64,000 nt of DNA from Narthecium ossifragum (lineage: Eukaryota; Streptophyta; Magnoliopsida; Dioscoreales; Nartheciaceae), in NCBI GenBank assembly GCA_963920575.1, contig OY986966.1, positions 8,426,839-8,490,838 on the forward strand, read 5' to 3'. Positions 1 through 11,175 of the stretch are shown one piece after another. Within the stretch, counting starts at the first letter, position 1. Every line of letters begins with the position of its first letter. The position numbers were made by a program, and so were the translations under genes. A model generated the notes under the pieces. That model was not told where the DNA came from. It did no database searches and saw nothing but the letters and a program-made list of their open reading frames with translations.

Positions 1-277
1 ACATTTGTGTACAAACTATCTTACCCCCTCCTTTTTGATGTAGTCTAGTCTCTAACTAGCTATTTGGTATGTAGGAAAATACAGTGGATTTGATTATAAC
101 AAACATAACTAATACACCTATTTCCATTCGATTAAGTGCCTGGAAGAATTGGTGATTTGCATGGTATCATACCAGAGTTGGAGAGTTCCAATACTAACTT
201 CATCAGTTTATTACTCTATTTAAATATTGGGAGTTCAAATTACATAGTGTTATAATGTTGTCATACATATTGTGCAG

Positions 278-359
278 GACTCCTAGAAGGCCCCGGAGCT
301 TGGAATTTCGACCCCCGGATCCATCCCTTAATTGCACTGCTTATCGCTCGACCAAGTGA
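278..359 (+). CDS. Possible terminal exon of an unrecognised gene
   Basis: After an acceptor-like ...ttgtgcag at 272-277, an open frame runs from 279 to a TGA at 357-359. It encodes about 26 basic, proline-rich residues (starting TPRRPRSLEF). If real, upstream exons lie left of the window. I recognise no family. It may be chance: the exon is short and other frames are also open here. Low confidence. Confidence 0.25.
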
Positions 360-1729
360 GTATTCATAGCCGGCTATAAAAAGGCATTCCGGTTCCTCTA
401 GAATGTAGAAATAAAAAAATCACCAAGTTCATCTCTGTGCATCTTGTCCAAGTAAATTGACATGCTTTTTATAGCGAGTACTAATGATGAGTGAGTCACT
501 GTGACAGATTGTATCTCACAATACCTAAACACAAAAAATATTAGGCTATAAACTGCTGATACCAAGTTCATGTATAGATATCTTTTGCAAGATACCTGGC
601 ATGCTTTTTAAAGCAAGTATTAATGAACAATTGGCTATTGTATAGCAGACTTTTATCTCACCATGACTACATATGGAAAATCTTAGGCTATAACATGTAT
701 TCCCAATCTTAGCCATGAAAAATCCGAGCTATAAATCCATTTATCACTTAGTTAGGAGAATCATGTATTCACCGAGTTCATTAATGAATATCTTGTCCAA
801 GATACAGGAAAAGGTTTGGCTTAGCTACTAGCATTAAAGCATGGGATGCTACTGATTTGATGATTGCTGTACCTCAACATGCCTTTACCTGAGATACTGC
901 AGATTAAGCAGAATTTACCAGCTTCATGCATGAAATCCATGGATCGGTTATTTTGGGACGAATTAAAATCATGTATGGCTATCCAAGATACGTTTTTAGT
1001 AGTTGGTAATTAAGAATGGGGTTACTTCGCATTAAACAGTATGATATTATACAGTGCATCTAACCATGCTTAGTCTGTATACTATGGGACATTTAGGTTA
1101 TATGTTGGTTATACCAATCAAGAAGAATATGCCATTGCCAAGGGAGAGAGGAGGGTGCTCAGAATTAAGGGCATGAGAGCTACTTGGTGAATGAGTGCAA
1201 ACTTAGGGTTCAAAAAAGCCCTGCTATTTTTATGTGCTTCAGATCTTTCTTGAATCAATATGGAGAGAGAGAATGCAAGGACAATTGTGAGAAGGCTTGA
1301 ACTAATTCTCTTGATGGTGGCGGATTTTATAGAGGGATATTCTAAATTTTAAGATCCAGAGTTTGATCCTCCATGCCATGGTTCATCATAGCACAAGTTG
1401 TGTCATAAGGCTGTGCACACAGCAGGAGGCTAATACTTACAACTGTTCAGAAAGCTGACTTACTCCGGATTGGTGGCTTGGACAATTAAGTTTTGTTACC
1501 AGTGATACTATTTGGGTTGTAATTATGTATCCTGTAAGCATATACGTGTCTTGTGTGTGTGTGTTTGTGTGTGGGTGTGTGATTAGAACTCATGAGCAAC
1601 CAAGCTGTGTGTGCGTCTGTGTGTGCGTCGATGTTTCAGCGTTCGCGAAGTCCATTTTACATGCTATCCTGATTGTTGATTTGCGGGCCGAATTTGGTTT
1701 ATGTATGGCTCCAGCAAAGTGGGACAGTC
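360..1729. other. Unassigned AT-rich DNA with a GT-rich microsatellite
   Basis: No convincing coding sequence. Around 1548-1628 there is an imperfect GT/TG microsatellite that produces a spurious Val/Cys-rich reading frame. The tract could be 3' UTR or intergenic DNA of the possible gene ending at 359. It ends at the left target-site duplication of the LINE. Confidence 0.5.
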
Positions 1730-1805
1730 GCATCCAAATTTCATTCGTCAGCTGAGATATTTAGTAGGAAGACGAATGAAAGGAGCTTGGTAGCAGAGTG
1801 ACGGG

Positions 1806-3530
1806 ATGGTGGTGGAGGCTTGGGGATCCTCCGGGTCATCCCAGTCTGGTCCTCCACCTGGGTTCCCAAATAGATTTGCATTTGGTGGTCGCTCTTTTGC
1901 GGAGATGGTGGTCGGAGTGAAGCGACAGGAAAGTGTTGCCCATGATGTGGTTAACCAAGGAAGGGGTCATGACGAGGATGTGGTGATGTGGTGGTCATGA
2001 GCGATGAGCTCATGGATCATGTATGTAAAAGGTGGGAGTTCTCCCTCTTTGGTCGGTTTATGGGGGGAAGAATCTCCTTAATGGTGCTTAGGAATGTTAT
2101 GTCGAAGATCTGGGGAGCAAACATGAAATGCCATATTGTAGACATGGCAAGGGGTGTCTTCGTCTTCAAGTTTTCATGTGCAGAGGATGGGGATTTTGTA
2201 TTTGCTAAGAGGCCATGGTATGTCAATGGTCTAGCACTCTCCCTTATTCGTTGGAGGGAAAACTTCTGCCCTTCGGTGTTGGGCTTCAACAAGGCACATG
2301 TGTGGGTTCGTCTGTCTAAACTTCCCATAGAGTCCATGGATGTGGAGGTGGTAGCGATGGTGGTCTCTAAGGTTGGGTTGTTGCTAAAGGTGGACCTCAA
2401 CACTCGAGATGCCAGTCGGGGAAGGTTCGTGAGGTGGCATAGGGTGAGCGTGAAAAGAAGAGCCTCTCGACAGGAGAGACGATCGTCCTTTCTGTGGGAG
2501 AGAACGAGAATTCTCGAGAGGAGAAAACTACTCAAATCTTATTAATAAAAAAACTGTTCAAATACAAACCCTAAAAACTCCTTTTATAGACTAAGGAGAT
2601 ATCCACTTACAGATAGACTTAAACTGTCTAAAATAGCAATTAATTTTCGGTCAAACTATTAATCAAACTAATCCTGAAACTAGGAAAAATGAAATTGCCA
2701 AATATGGAAAGTCCAAACTAAGGAAAAACTGGCAAATAAGGAAAGCTCGACTAAAAACTGATTTTTCGAGCATCAGATGAAGAAATTTAGACTTGGGACA
2801 CCTTGAGACGTAGGGGATCATCCTGATCATGATGATTCTTGTAGGGCTCGGCGAGCCGGTCGTTATGACACCTCATACGCCCCGATCGGGCACCGTGATA
2901 AAAAGTTACGCCCATCCGACGATCACGGTTGTCAGGAGGCCTGATTCGGACTGATGGAAACTGGATGCGTTCCGACCGCCTTGGGACCCTCGCCGGTTCA
3001 GCCTCCTCTGCGGGGTCAACTTGCTCAGCTTCTTGTCCTGCATCACGAGGGCCTGTGTGGAGATGGATCTTAACCATCCACCGAGAAGGGGAACAACAGT
3101 TACTACCAGAGCTGGGCCTCGATACATTCCTTTTACCTTTGAGGATGTATCTAGGTGTGAGGTATGTGACTGCATCAGCCATAGAGGTGATCTTTGCCCC
3201 TCCTTCAAGCAGAGGAAAGATTGGCCCTGTTCTCCAGCCAATCAGTCGAAGGGGAAGCGAAGAGCCCAACAGAGTGGGGATAACCATGGGTTCGTGACGG
3301 AAGAAGTGGAGGTGGCTAATGGAGGGGGCGAGCGACCTATGGAGGAAGGGGAAGTACGGCCGGAAGAGGTGGTAGGAGAAATACTGATGGAAGAAGGGGA
3401 GGTACTTGGGGTCAGCCGGGGATCGAGGAGCAGATCTGAAGTTGTTTGCCGGGGGTCGTTGCCGGAGGGCTTGGTGGAGAGAACACCGGAGCTGCAGGCG
3501 ACGGAGGAGTCTTGGGAGCTGGTTCACTGA
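1806..3530 (+). pseudogene. LINE ORF1 (DUF4283 + CCHC zinc knuckle), frameshifted and interrupted
   Basis: ORF1 proteins of plant L1 elements bind element RNA as a chaperone. The start at 1806 opens a Gly/Ser/Pro-rich leader, which stops at 2000. The next frame (from about 1988) carries a DUF4283-like region with GRF...G motifs, a GVFVFKF core and a WVRLSKLP segment, up to GRFVR near 2434. A 611-bp solo LTR plus 5-bp TSD follows. The frame resumes at about 3051 (ACVEMDL...) with a zinc knuckle CX2CX4HX4C (CEVCDCISHRGDLC), and ends at 3530. The 616-bp interruption exactly accounts for the change of frame across it, which supports one original ORF. The frameshift near 1985 means it cannot give full-length protein. 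Confidence 0.8.
2435..3045 (-). mobile_element. Solo LTR inside LINE ORF1
   Basis: A 611-bp segment read on the minus strand, starting TGATGCAGGACAAG and ending CCTATGCCA. It is flanked by 5-bp duplications TGAGG (2430-2434) and CGAGG (3046-3050), with one mismatch. Its minus strand has a TATA-like TATAAAAGGAG near 2590, followed by an R/U5-like transcribed part. The family is uncertain; a TGATGCAGG start is common in plant Ty3 elements. A minus-strand ORF over it (2787-3665) crosses the boundary and is not a gene. Confidence 0.7.
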
Positions 3531-3846
3531 GGTCGACGCGCCCTTCGAGGCCTTCAGAGCTCGCGTGCCATGACAAGCGATCACGTTGTACCTTTGCATC
3601 ACAGCCGGACACGTGGCCGAGGGAAACGATGTGGAGCGTCGATCCGGGGTAGAAGTGTACGCCACCAGTCAATAGTGGGCAGGGGTAGCAGGAGGCGAAG
3701 AGAACCAACTGGGGAAAAGGGGAAAAGTGAGGCTAAAGAGGTCGGACTCCGTGCTATAGATGACTCTGGAAGTCTGGCTGGGACAAGTGGCGCCCAGCTG
3801 TCACGCAATGCTCGTTGTGGGGGTGAGGAACACGGTGGTATAGCTG
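3531..3846 (+). other. LINE tract downstream of ORF1
   Basis: Remnant LINE sequence between the ORF1 stop and the hAT insertion. It has small open frames in both strands but no recognisable ORF2 endonuclease motif. Confidence 0.5.
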
Positions 3847-5090
3847 TAGGGGTGGCAATCCGGGCCATGACCCGCAAACTCGACCCAAGCCAACCCGAAA
3901 TAAACGGGTTTGGGTTTGGTGTAATCGGGTTCGGGTTATAAACCCGTTTATGATCCGTGAATAAATGGGTCGGGGCGGGTTGACCCGCGGGTTAGACGGG
4001 TCAACCCGTTTAAAAGGAAAAAAAATAAAAAAAATCCCTCTAACCTGCTAACCCACCTTCTACCTTGCCTCTCTTCCTCTCCTTCTCTGTTCTCCTCTCC
4101 CAACCCTCTCGCCGGCCACCCCTCTCTTCCTCTCCTCTCTCTCTTCTTCCCCGACCATCTTAACCCACCTCCTACATCCTCTATCTTCTCCGAGCAACCA
4201 AGACACAACACCCTCCTCCCCCGCGAGATCCAACCTCGACCCTGAGACAACCCGCGTCCACCACCATTAATCCTTGAGAACTCACCCACAAGGCCACAAT
4301 CCATCCCGCCGCCGTCCTCTTCGCCGCCGACGCCTTCTGATCCCTTCCCTCATCCCTCCCGGTGAGATCCGGCCCAATCCGAGGATCCCTCGCCTTCCTC
4401 TAGGAACTCGGCACCTCCTCCATCCTCAACCCACCATCTCCGGCTACTCCGACCTCACACTCCCTAGATCCGGCCTTCTCGTCGCCTCACGACCCCTCCT
4501 CCATCGTTTTCAGCGAAGAACTGGCGTCGTCGGCCTCTCCCTAGCTCGCGACTCCTCTTCCTCCCTTCAAGACTCACGGGCCACAACCTATTCCGGTGTC
4601 GTCCTCTTCGCTGCCGACGCCTTCCGATCCCTTCCCTCATCCCTCTCGGCGAGATCCGGCCTGATTCGGGGATCCCTCGCCTTCCTCTCGGAAGTCGGAA
4701 CCAGGCGCCGCCTCCATCCTCAACCCACCGTCTCCGGCTACTCCGACCTCCACACTCCCCAGATCCGAAGTCCCCGCCGCCACACATCCCCTCCATCGTT
4801 TCCGGTCAAGAACCGGCGTCGTCGGTCTCTCCCTAGCTTGCGAGCATCTTCCTCTCTGTCGCAGATCCACCGTTTAATAAACGGGTCAACCCGACCCGAC
4901 CAGTTTAATAAACGGGTTAGGCGGGTCGGGTCGGGTCGGGTCGGGTTGACCCGTTTATAAATGGGTCGTGTTCGGGTTGATAAACCTTACCCGTTTATTA
5001 AACGGGTCGGGTTCGGGTTTGGCTTTTATTAAACGGGTCAGTACCCTACCCGACCCGAACCCGACCCACGAACCCGAATTGCCACCCCTA
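3847..5090. mobile_element. Non-autonomous hAT element
   Basis: Terminal inverted repeats TAGGGGTGGCAAT...ATTGCCACCCCTA with an 8-bp TSD TATAGCTG (3839-3846) / TATAGGTG (5091-5098), one mismatch. Subterminal regions are dense in GGGTC / ACGGGT units on both sides, as expected for clustered hAT transposase binding sites. No transposase. The interior holds a tandem duplication of about 287 bp (about 4290-4576 and 4577-4865), rich in CCT/CCG, which makes spurious long ORFs on both strands. Same TIR family as the element at 15179-18185. Confidence 0.88.
4290..4865. repeat. Tandem duplication (about 287 bp x 2) inside the hAT element
   Basis: GTCCTCTTCG at 4314 and 4601 marks equivalent points. 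The two copies share the order GCCGACGCCTTC, GATCCCTTCCCTCATCC, GAGATCCGGCC, CTCCATCCTCAACCCACC, and GGCTACTCCGACCTC, with scattered mismatches. Confidence 0.75.
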
Positions 5091-5789
5091 TATAGGTGAG
5101 GTTGAGGGCCACACTCCTAGGTCCACTAGAGGTAATAAAGGCATGCTTTCCTCTAAAGGTAAAGAAGGTGCTAATGTCAAGCCTAGGTCCAACAAAGTGG
5201 TGGGCAAAGAGGCCTCCAAAGGTAGGAAGCATATATTGCTAATGTGAAGCTAGGGCCCAATAAGGAGGTAGGCCAACCCTCTCGGCCTGTTAAAGGTGTA
5301 GGGAAGCAAAAGACTCGATCTGCGTTGGTTCTTAAGAGATTATGGCGTCTCTTTTGTTCTCCTATTGGATGTAATTGTCAAAGAGGAGAAGCTATGTTGG
5401 CTACGGAGGAGATTGGGAAGGAGACAAGCTGTGCATGGTGTTTTTACGTCGGTGGTGTTCGGTCAGTTTACGATCTCGGTGGTCTATGGGGCAAGACTGT
5501 TCTTACATATTGATAGATCTTGTAAATGTAGGGCAGACTGTATAGCACGACGCTGTCGAGCCTCCCAGGCAGACTTTGTTTGATCCGGGGATGAGGGCCT
5601 GGAGGCCCTTGAGGGGTGGTTGTAGTTTAGCCGTTAGGCTTAGCTACTGTCGGAGGACTCAGGTGAGTTTTGCATGGTCTGGTGATGAGGGCCTCATGGC
5701 CGTGGATTGTACTGTGTAATTGGTCGTAGGTTTTAGCCTCTTGGCTCAACTCATAAAAAAAAAAAAAAAAAAAAAAAAGTGGGACGGTC

Positions 5790-6551
5790 TAAGATTTGAA
5801 AAGGCATGGAGTCAGATGTTGTAGATATCGTTTGAGCCGTGCATTGAAAATCTTGAAGATGTTGAGAATAGACCTTCAGGACAAGTCTAAGCAAATATGC
5901 CGGGTTGTACTTTTGAACAATTCAATAGCTCGAGAAGCGTGGGGGCACATATATTCTCAGACTTTGAAAACGGATGGGGTAGTAAAGTAGATGTTCGTTC
6001 TGGATGTCTTCTGACTATTCTCTCCCTCTCATCGGCCATAAGCCAGATTACACATCAAACCAACAATCTGAACTGAAAGCCTCTCAGATGATGTTTGACA
6101 TTGATACCAAAAGGCGGCCCAAGATTATGCTCTCAGATAGAAAAATTGAGGTGTGGAAGTAATCACCTACTTTCGGCCTCTCAGTTTGCAATCTATACCT
6201 CATCGATAGCGTCTGGCATATGTCACTTCCAGTTGTCTTATTATAAGAGTAGTGATTCGGGAGGGAGGACCCGAGCCCACTTTTGGGAGGACCGAATCAT
6301 TATTCTTAAAAAAAATCCAGATGATCAGCTCAAGTACCAGACTTCAACTAAAACACTCCATGTTTATTATAATAAAGACGGCTTCTACCGATTGTAGTTG
6401 TATTTACTTCTTTCTCAGTCTATTGGCTCAAGTTATAAAAAAAAAAGGCAAAAAAAGAAAGACGTCTACTGCTTGTATCCAAAAATTTTAACACTTTGCC
6501 TATACGCAAGAAGAATGGATGAGCACGGGTGAGTGCCGACTTAAGAAACCC
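5790..6551. other. Unassigned tract with a second LINE-like 3' tail
   Basis: No gene seen. At about 6405-6447 the sequence ...CTCAGTCTATTGGCTCAAG followed by an A-rich run resembles the end of the LINE at 5778 (GCCTCTTGGCTCAAC + A run). It may be the end of a badly truncated LINE copy; I could not define its start or TSD. Confidence 0.4.
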
Positions 6552-6554
6552 TAA

Positions 6555-7689
6555 GGCCATGTTTGGTACTGGGATATTGGTTGCCCCTATCCCGGGATAA
6601 CACCCAAACAGAGCCTTATCCTGACCCGGGGATAAAGGTTTATCCTGGGATTCCTAATCCTAGGATTAGAGGGGGTTTTATGCAAAAACCCCCTAAACCC
6701 CACCTACTCCCATCTACTTTCCATCTCACCAATCCCTATTCATATCCTACCTTTTTCATCCAATATTATTAATTTACTTTACATCTCACCAATTCAAAAT
6801 TAAATTAATAATATAAATTAATAATAGAAAAGGTAGCTCATTGATGTGTATAAAATAATGATATAAATTAATAATAGAAAAGGTAGGTCATTGATGTGTA
6901 TAAATTAATAATAGAAATGGTAGGCCATTGATGTGTATAAATTAATAATAGAAAATGTAGCTCATTGATGTGTATAAATTAATATAATAAATTAATTATT
7001 ATATTTTATAATAAAAAAATAAAAATAAAATATTATTATATTAATATAAATGGGTCAGCATGAGGATGCAATGATGTGTATAACCATGCCATGTTATCAT
7101 GCTATGTTATGTGGCGATGCGATCCTTTTTCGCATTCGCTGTAAGTGGAGGTCACGTGTTTGTCGCCGAAGGCCACGGTGTCGACAATAATGCCCCCAAC
7201 ACCGTCGAACCATACGACCCGGTGGAGGATAGGCGGGCATCGATGTTGACGATGGCGGAGGAGCGGGCGTCTCCAGGATATGGCAAATAAGTGGGCATTG
7301 ATATGAGAGGGATTAGCAGGAGGAGGCGTCGAAAAGAACGGGTGGGGTGGTAATATTATATTTTAATTAATATAATATGTATTATCATATTATTAAGTAA
7401 GTTATTAAAGTCAAGGTGAATATTTATGTATTATCACATTATTAATTAAAGTACCAATATTATTAATTTACTTTCCACCTCATCAATCCCTATTCCTATT
7501 TCACTTTTTTCATCCAATATTATTCATTTACTTTACACCTCACCAATCCTAAGTAATCATTACCTCCTTATCCCCACTTTTTCAACCAAACACCAAGGTG
7601 GGATAAACTTTATCCCACAACTTATCTGGGGTTACTAATCCTTATCCCATCTAATTCCGGGATAGACTATCCCATAACCAAATGAGGCC
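6555..7689. mobile_element. PIF/Harbinger (Tourist-like) non-autonomous element
   Basis: Ends GGCCATGTTTGGTACTGGGA... and (inverted) GGCCTCATTTGGTTATGGGA..., flanked by 3-bp TSD TAA (6552-6554, 7690-7692), the PIF/Harbinger signature. Subterminal regions share GGGATAA/TTATCCC motifs. No transposase. The interior includes AT-rich tandem repeats (about 6800-6985) and a small open frame at 7099-7290 that I do not consider a gene. Confidence 0.85.
6800..6985 (+). repeat. AT-rich tandem repeat, about four copies
   Basis: Units of roughly 45-70 bp, each carrying TAATAGAAAaGGTAG(c/g)(t/c)CATTGATGTGTATAAA with small changes. They lie inside the PIF-like element. Confidence 0.75.
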
Positions 7690-7692
7690 TAA

Positions 7693-9076
7693 GGATGACT
7701 TCCCTAGGACTGCTTGGTCATAGGAGAGTGGAAAAGGAGGAGAGAGAAAGCGAGTTATAGGAAAGTCTTTTTTTTTCTTTAAGTTATTTCACATAAAATG
7801 GATATCATTTTTTAGTGTTTTCCTTATCTTTCCTTCACCTAAATAGCCCCTTGTTACATAAGGAACACAGATACGGCAAAAGAGGCTAAATAATTAAATA
7901 ACTAAATAGCTTAATTATAGGCTACTTAATATGAATAATTCAGTAAATAAAAATAATTAAAGTAGGAGTTGTGACACACACACATATATCCAACATCTTC
8001 CTAAACCAATAAATAATTAAATCAGGAGTTATATACATGTATGTATGTCGTATCTTAATTTTTCAACAATTGATGTATCGAAGTGTCGATCCGTGTCTGT
8101 GCTGCATACCTTATTACCAAACAGGGGCTTATTGACACAATAGTGGGTTTCCAAGCCATGCCAAGAATGGCGAGGTACAATAATAATAATAAAAATACAC
8201 CTAGATGATGACTGTTTATGAGGTTAAAGATGTCGTTCGGATTAAAAAATGACACTTGTTGTGAGCTCCAACATAACATATGCGAGTGTTACATGGACGA
8301 CGATTTGGTAGACAAGTCAAAAGAAAGATCTGACTACATCAAAGAGTTATCCAAGGATCTAGAAAGTTCGTTAGCAAATTGATGATGATGCTATGAGCTA
8401 ATCATTTAAGATTAACGTCATTGGTGACGATCAAATTTATGATACTAGTAAAGTCAAAATTAAGCTTCTCTAATTCAGCTGGCTGAGGTCATTGCTCTGC
8501 GATGCTTGGTAGCTTATTAGTCGACCTTCTCCTATCCTTCGATCCCCTTTCCATTGACTTCTCCTTAGTTTCATTTGACTAGCTCCATTGACTTCTCCTT
8601 AGTTCCATTTGACTAATTCCATTGACTTCATCATGTAAAAGCACAAACTTTTGAAGGGTACCGAAAAGTATTAGATTTTTGCAAGAAGAACTTGAAATGG
8701 TCAAGAAGAAATTAGGGGCAACGAGAAATTTCAAAATTAAAATAATTCGATTCCTAATTCCAGTATAAAGAAAATTGTTACCCAATTGATGCTAATGTTG
8801 CGTTACTATACTCTCAAATGATACTCTTAAAGACATGACAATAGAACGTGAGGTGGCTATTATATATAGCTGGAACTCTTGCTAATTCCATTGACTCAGT
8901 GTGATCGGTATTCTTAATTTCATCTGACTCTTAAGAGTAGGAAACTTCTCCGAATTGACGCCGGCAGTCGAGACCATCAATTCACTTGAAATTTAATTAA
9001 TTAAGATAATCCTTAAACATTCATACATTGTTCTCATCGAAAATGACAAGCTTTATCATTTAATTACATTCACTAT
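7693..9076. other. Intergenic DNA, nothing recognised
   Basis: AT-rich and without a supported gene. A short imperfect direct repeat built on CATTGACTTCTCCTTAG lies at about 8551-8630. It ends at the left TSD of the Pack-MULE. Confidence 0.5.
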
Positions 9077-9271
9077 TTGCATTTTGGTCAAAAAACAGTT
9101 CGGTACCCTATAGTTTCCCAGTTTTGCAGTTTAGTACCATGTACTTTAAAAATTATCAAAAAATACTCCAAGTTACACATTTTAATGGCAAACCAGTCAC
9201 TGTACTCAATTTTGACCGGTATTCGGGCTATTTTGACTGATTTTCACTGACGTGGACTAGTTTTTGCTGAC

Positions 9272-9820
9272 GTGAGAGAGAGATACGGGAGGGAGAGAGA
9301 GAGCATCTGCCGGAGATGGAGATCCGGCGTCAGGACGGCGAGGCATGCGGCGCCAAAGGCTGAAGACGATGACGGCGACGGCGTACGTGCGCGGATGGGT
9401 GTCGCGATTGTACCTCCTGATGGCGGCGGAGGAAGAAAAACAGAACAGTGGCTGCAAGCAGAAGCACAGAGCTTTGATCCTTCAAGCTCAGCACTCGTCT
9501 TCCATCAGGCTTTCGCGGTGCCGATGGGCATGAACCACGACCTGGGACTGATCGAAAAGAAGGAGAGGGAGCTGGCCAAGGTTCTTGATGGGTACGAGAG
9601 GCGGCTCGGGTGGAGCGAGTTCTTGGCCGGGGACGAGTTCACGCTTGCTGATCTCTCCCTCCTTCCTAACTCGCATTACCTGATGAATAAATCGGAGAGA
9701 GGTCGCAAGCTCTTCGCGGCGAGGAAGAACATTCAGAGATGGTGGGAGGCGATCTCTGGCCGGCCGTCGTGGAAGAAGGTGGCTAAGATGCAGAGCAATC
9801 ATCCTGGCTGGGCCATTTGA
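9272..9820 (+). pseudogene. Phi-class glutathione S-transferase (GSTF) C-terminal fragment captured by a Pack-MULE
   Basis: A 182-residue open frame. Residues from about 58 on match the alpha-helical C-terminal domain of plant phi GSTs, which binds the hydrophobic co-substrate. Typical landmarks are KVLDGYERRL, LAGDEFTLADLSLLPN, HYLMNK and RKNIQRWWEAISGRPSWKKV. The N-terminal thioredoxin fold with the glutathione site and catalytic Ser is absent, so no GST activity is expected. The first 57 residues are Arg/Asp/Gly-rich and unrelated. The homology begins about where the last exon of GSTF genes begins, so an exon plus 3' UTR (to about 9950) was probably taken. The reading frame is intact, so a chimeric protein is possible but unproven. 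Confidence 0.85.
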
Positions 9821-9891
9821 AAAAAAATATCAAGTAGTAGATCAAAGAGTGAGCTTGAGATGCATCATGTCAATGTGGATTTTGGATTCAC

Positions 9892-10494
9892 TTGGATCAT
9901 CTTAGTCTTGTATTTTTCTTTATTAAGAGTTACAGCCTCTGTTTTTCTTCCTCTGTTCTGTTTCTCTCCTCTCCAAGTCCGACATCCCCTCCTCTAAGGT
10001 CTATATATATAGAAGGGAGAAGGGTGTCGCGATTGTACCTCCTGGTGGCGGCGGAGGTGATGGCGCCGGGGGTTGGAGCTGGAGTGGGCGCGGTGGCGCC
10101 ACCGGCGGCTGGAGTTGGGGGGGAGATGTTCGCCATCATCGCGTGGTACCGAGGGGAGTTCACGGTGGCGAACGCGATCATCGACGCCCTTTGCTCGCAC
10201 CTGGCGCAGATCAACGGCGGGAGGGAGGGGTACGAGGCGGCGTTCACGGCGATCCACCGGAGGCGGATGAACTGGATCCCGGTGCTCCACATGCAGAAGT
10301 ACTTCTCCATAGCCGACATCACCGCCGAACTCCGCCGCGCGGCGGAGGCCCGACACATCCCGGCGGGGCAGGCGAGAGAGGAGAGGGAGGAGGAGAAGCA
10401 GAATCCGGCCGAAGAGACAGGCGTGGAGGATGCGTCGTGGAGGGGCTCTCCTATCTCACGAATGTTTACCGTCACCCCCATCTCACGCCGTTAG
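9892..10494 (+). pseudogene. Fragment resembling the N-terminal region of plant ALKBH10-like proteins, captured by the Pack-MULE
   Basis: The 200-codon open frame has an internal Met at 10060 that is the likelier start (Met57). From there: an Ala/Gly/Pro-rich leader, then a block with AWYRGEFTVANAIIDALC, GYEAAFTAIHRRRMNW and PVLHMQKYFSIADITAELRR. This matches from memory the conserved N-terminal helical region of plant ALKBH9/10-type proteins (often annotated as hydroxyproline-rich glycoprotein family). The 2-oxoglutarate/Fe(II) oxygenase domain is absent, so no demethylase activity is expected. A TATA-like TATATATATAG lies at 10003-10013. Assignment of the parent gene is moderate. Confidence 0.6.
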
Positions 10495-10690
10495 TCCGTT
10501 GGGTCCAAAATGACCAGTATAGTAAGTTGGAGCATTTTTTGATAATTTTTAAAGAACATGGTAATAAACTGCAAAACTGGGAAACTACAGGGTATTGAAG
10601 TGCTTTTCGGCCTTGCATTTTTTTTGTGGCTCTTTCATACCCCCGGGTTTCTCTTCTGTCAATAATGGAATCCTACAATTTTCTTTTTAT

Positions 10691-10939
10691 TGTATAATAT
10701 ATATGTACTAGAGAGCATACGCTATACTTCAAAGTGCAGAATTATAATATATGAAAACAATAGAGAGGGTATGGAAAGTTTCTCTTCTGCTCTCACATTC
10801 ACCATTGAGGGAGACCTATTTATAGACAAATAACCACACAATCAGACAAATGCATAAAAACATGCATGGGTACATATTTCAACCCTCATAAATGAGGGTT
10901 AGGTAATGGTCATTCATGTCTTGCACATGATTCACAACA
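10691..10939 (-). mobile_element. 3' LTR of a Copia element (minus strand)
   Basis: On the minus strand the LTR begins TGTTGTGAATCATGTGC at 10939, right after a CAATGAGGAG tract as commonly seen at the 3' end of Copia elements. It contains a TATA box (CTATAAATAG, about 10820) and seems to end ...TATATTATACA at 10691. The region 10940-11175 next to it, with the repeated AAAACCCARTGGGA motif, is the usual Copia 3' untranslated part. The end at 10691 is inferred from the TG/CA rule only. Confidence 0.6.
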
Positions 10940-11175
10940 CTCCTCATTGAATGACCATTACTACAAGAATGTGTCTCATTAAAAACCTTTACTAAGAAAA
11001 ACCCAGTGGGATAAAAACTCAGGGAAGGAAAAGAGTACACCATTCTTGCTTAGAGAGGTATTAGGCTATCAAGACTGTCTCGTTAAAACCTTCTTAAGGA
11101 AAACCCAATGGGAAAAAATCTTAGCGAAGGAAAAAGAGTACAATACCTGAATATCTTCTAAGATCATGACTCCCA

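Larger units (their letters stand above)
1730..5778 (+). mobile_element. LINE (L1-type) non-LTR retrotransposon, internally deleted, with two nested insertions
   Basis: Bounded by an imperfect TSD: AAGTGGGACAGTC at 1717-1729 and GTGGGACGGTC at 5779-5789 just after a 24-nt poly(A) (5755-5778). The order is a short 5' UTR, ORF1 with DUF4283 and zinc knuckle, then a 3' end with poly(A). Nearly all of ORF2 (endonuclease and reverse transcriptase) is missing; only a short RNase H-like tail around 5365-5580 remains. A solo LTR (2435-3045) and a hAT (3847-5090) have inserted into it. Without them the LINE is about 2.2 kb. Non-autonomous now. Confidence 0.85.
9086..10612. mobile_element. Pack-MULE carrying fragments of two host genes
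   Basis: Long TIRs of about 93 bp (9086-9178; 10520-10612 inverted) share CCCAGTTTTGCAGTTTA and TTTAAAAATTATCAAAAAAT. They are flanked by a perfect 9-bp TSD TTGCATTTT (9077-9085 and 10613-10621), the Mutator signature. There is no transposase. The GC-rich interior contains a GSTF C-terminal fragment and an ALKBH10-like fragment, both on the plus strand. A 33-bp sequence beginning GTGTCGCGATTGTACCTCCTG occurs before each fragment (about 9399 and 10024). The TIRs resemble those of the larger MULE at 52702-60460. Confidence 0.9.

Noticed and set aside
2787..3665. 292-codon minus-strand ORF
   Set aside because: It crosses the boundary between the solo LTR and LINE ORF1, so it is a chance frame.
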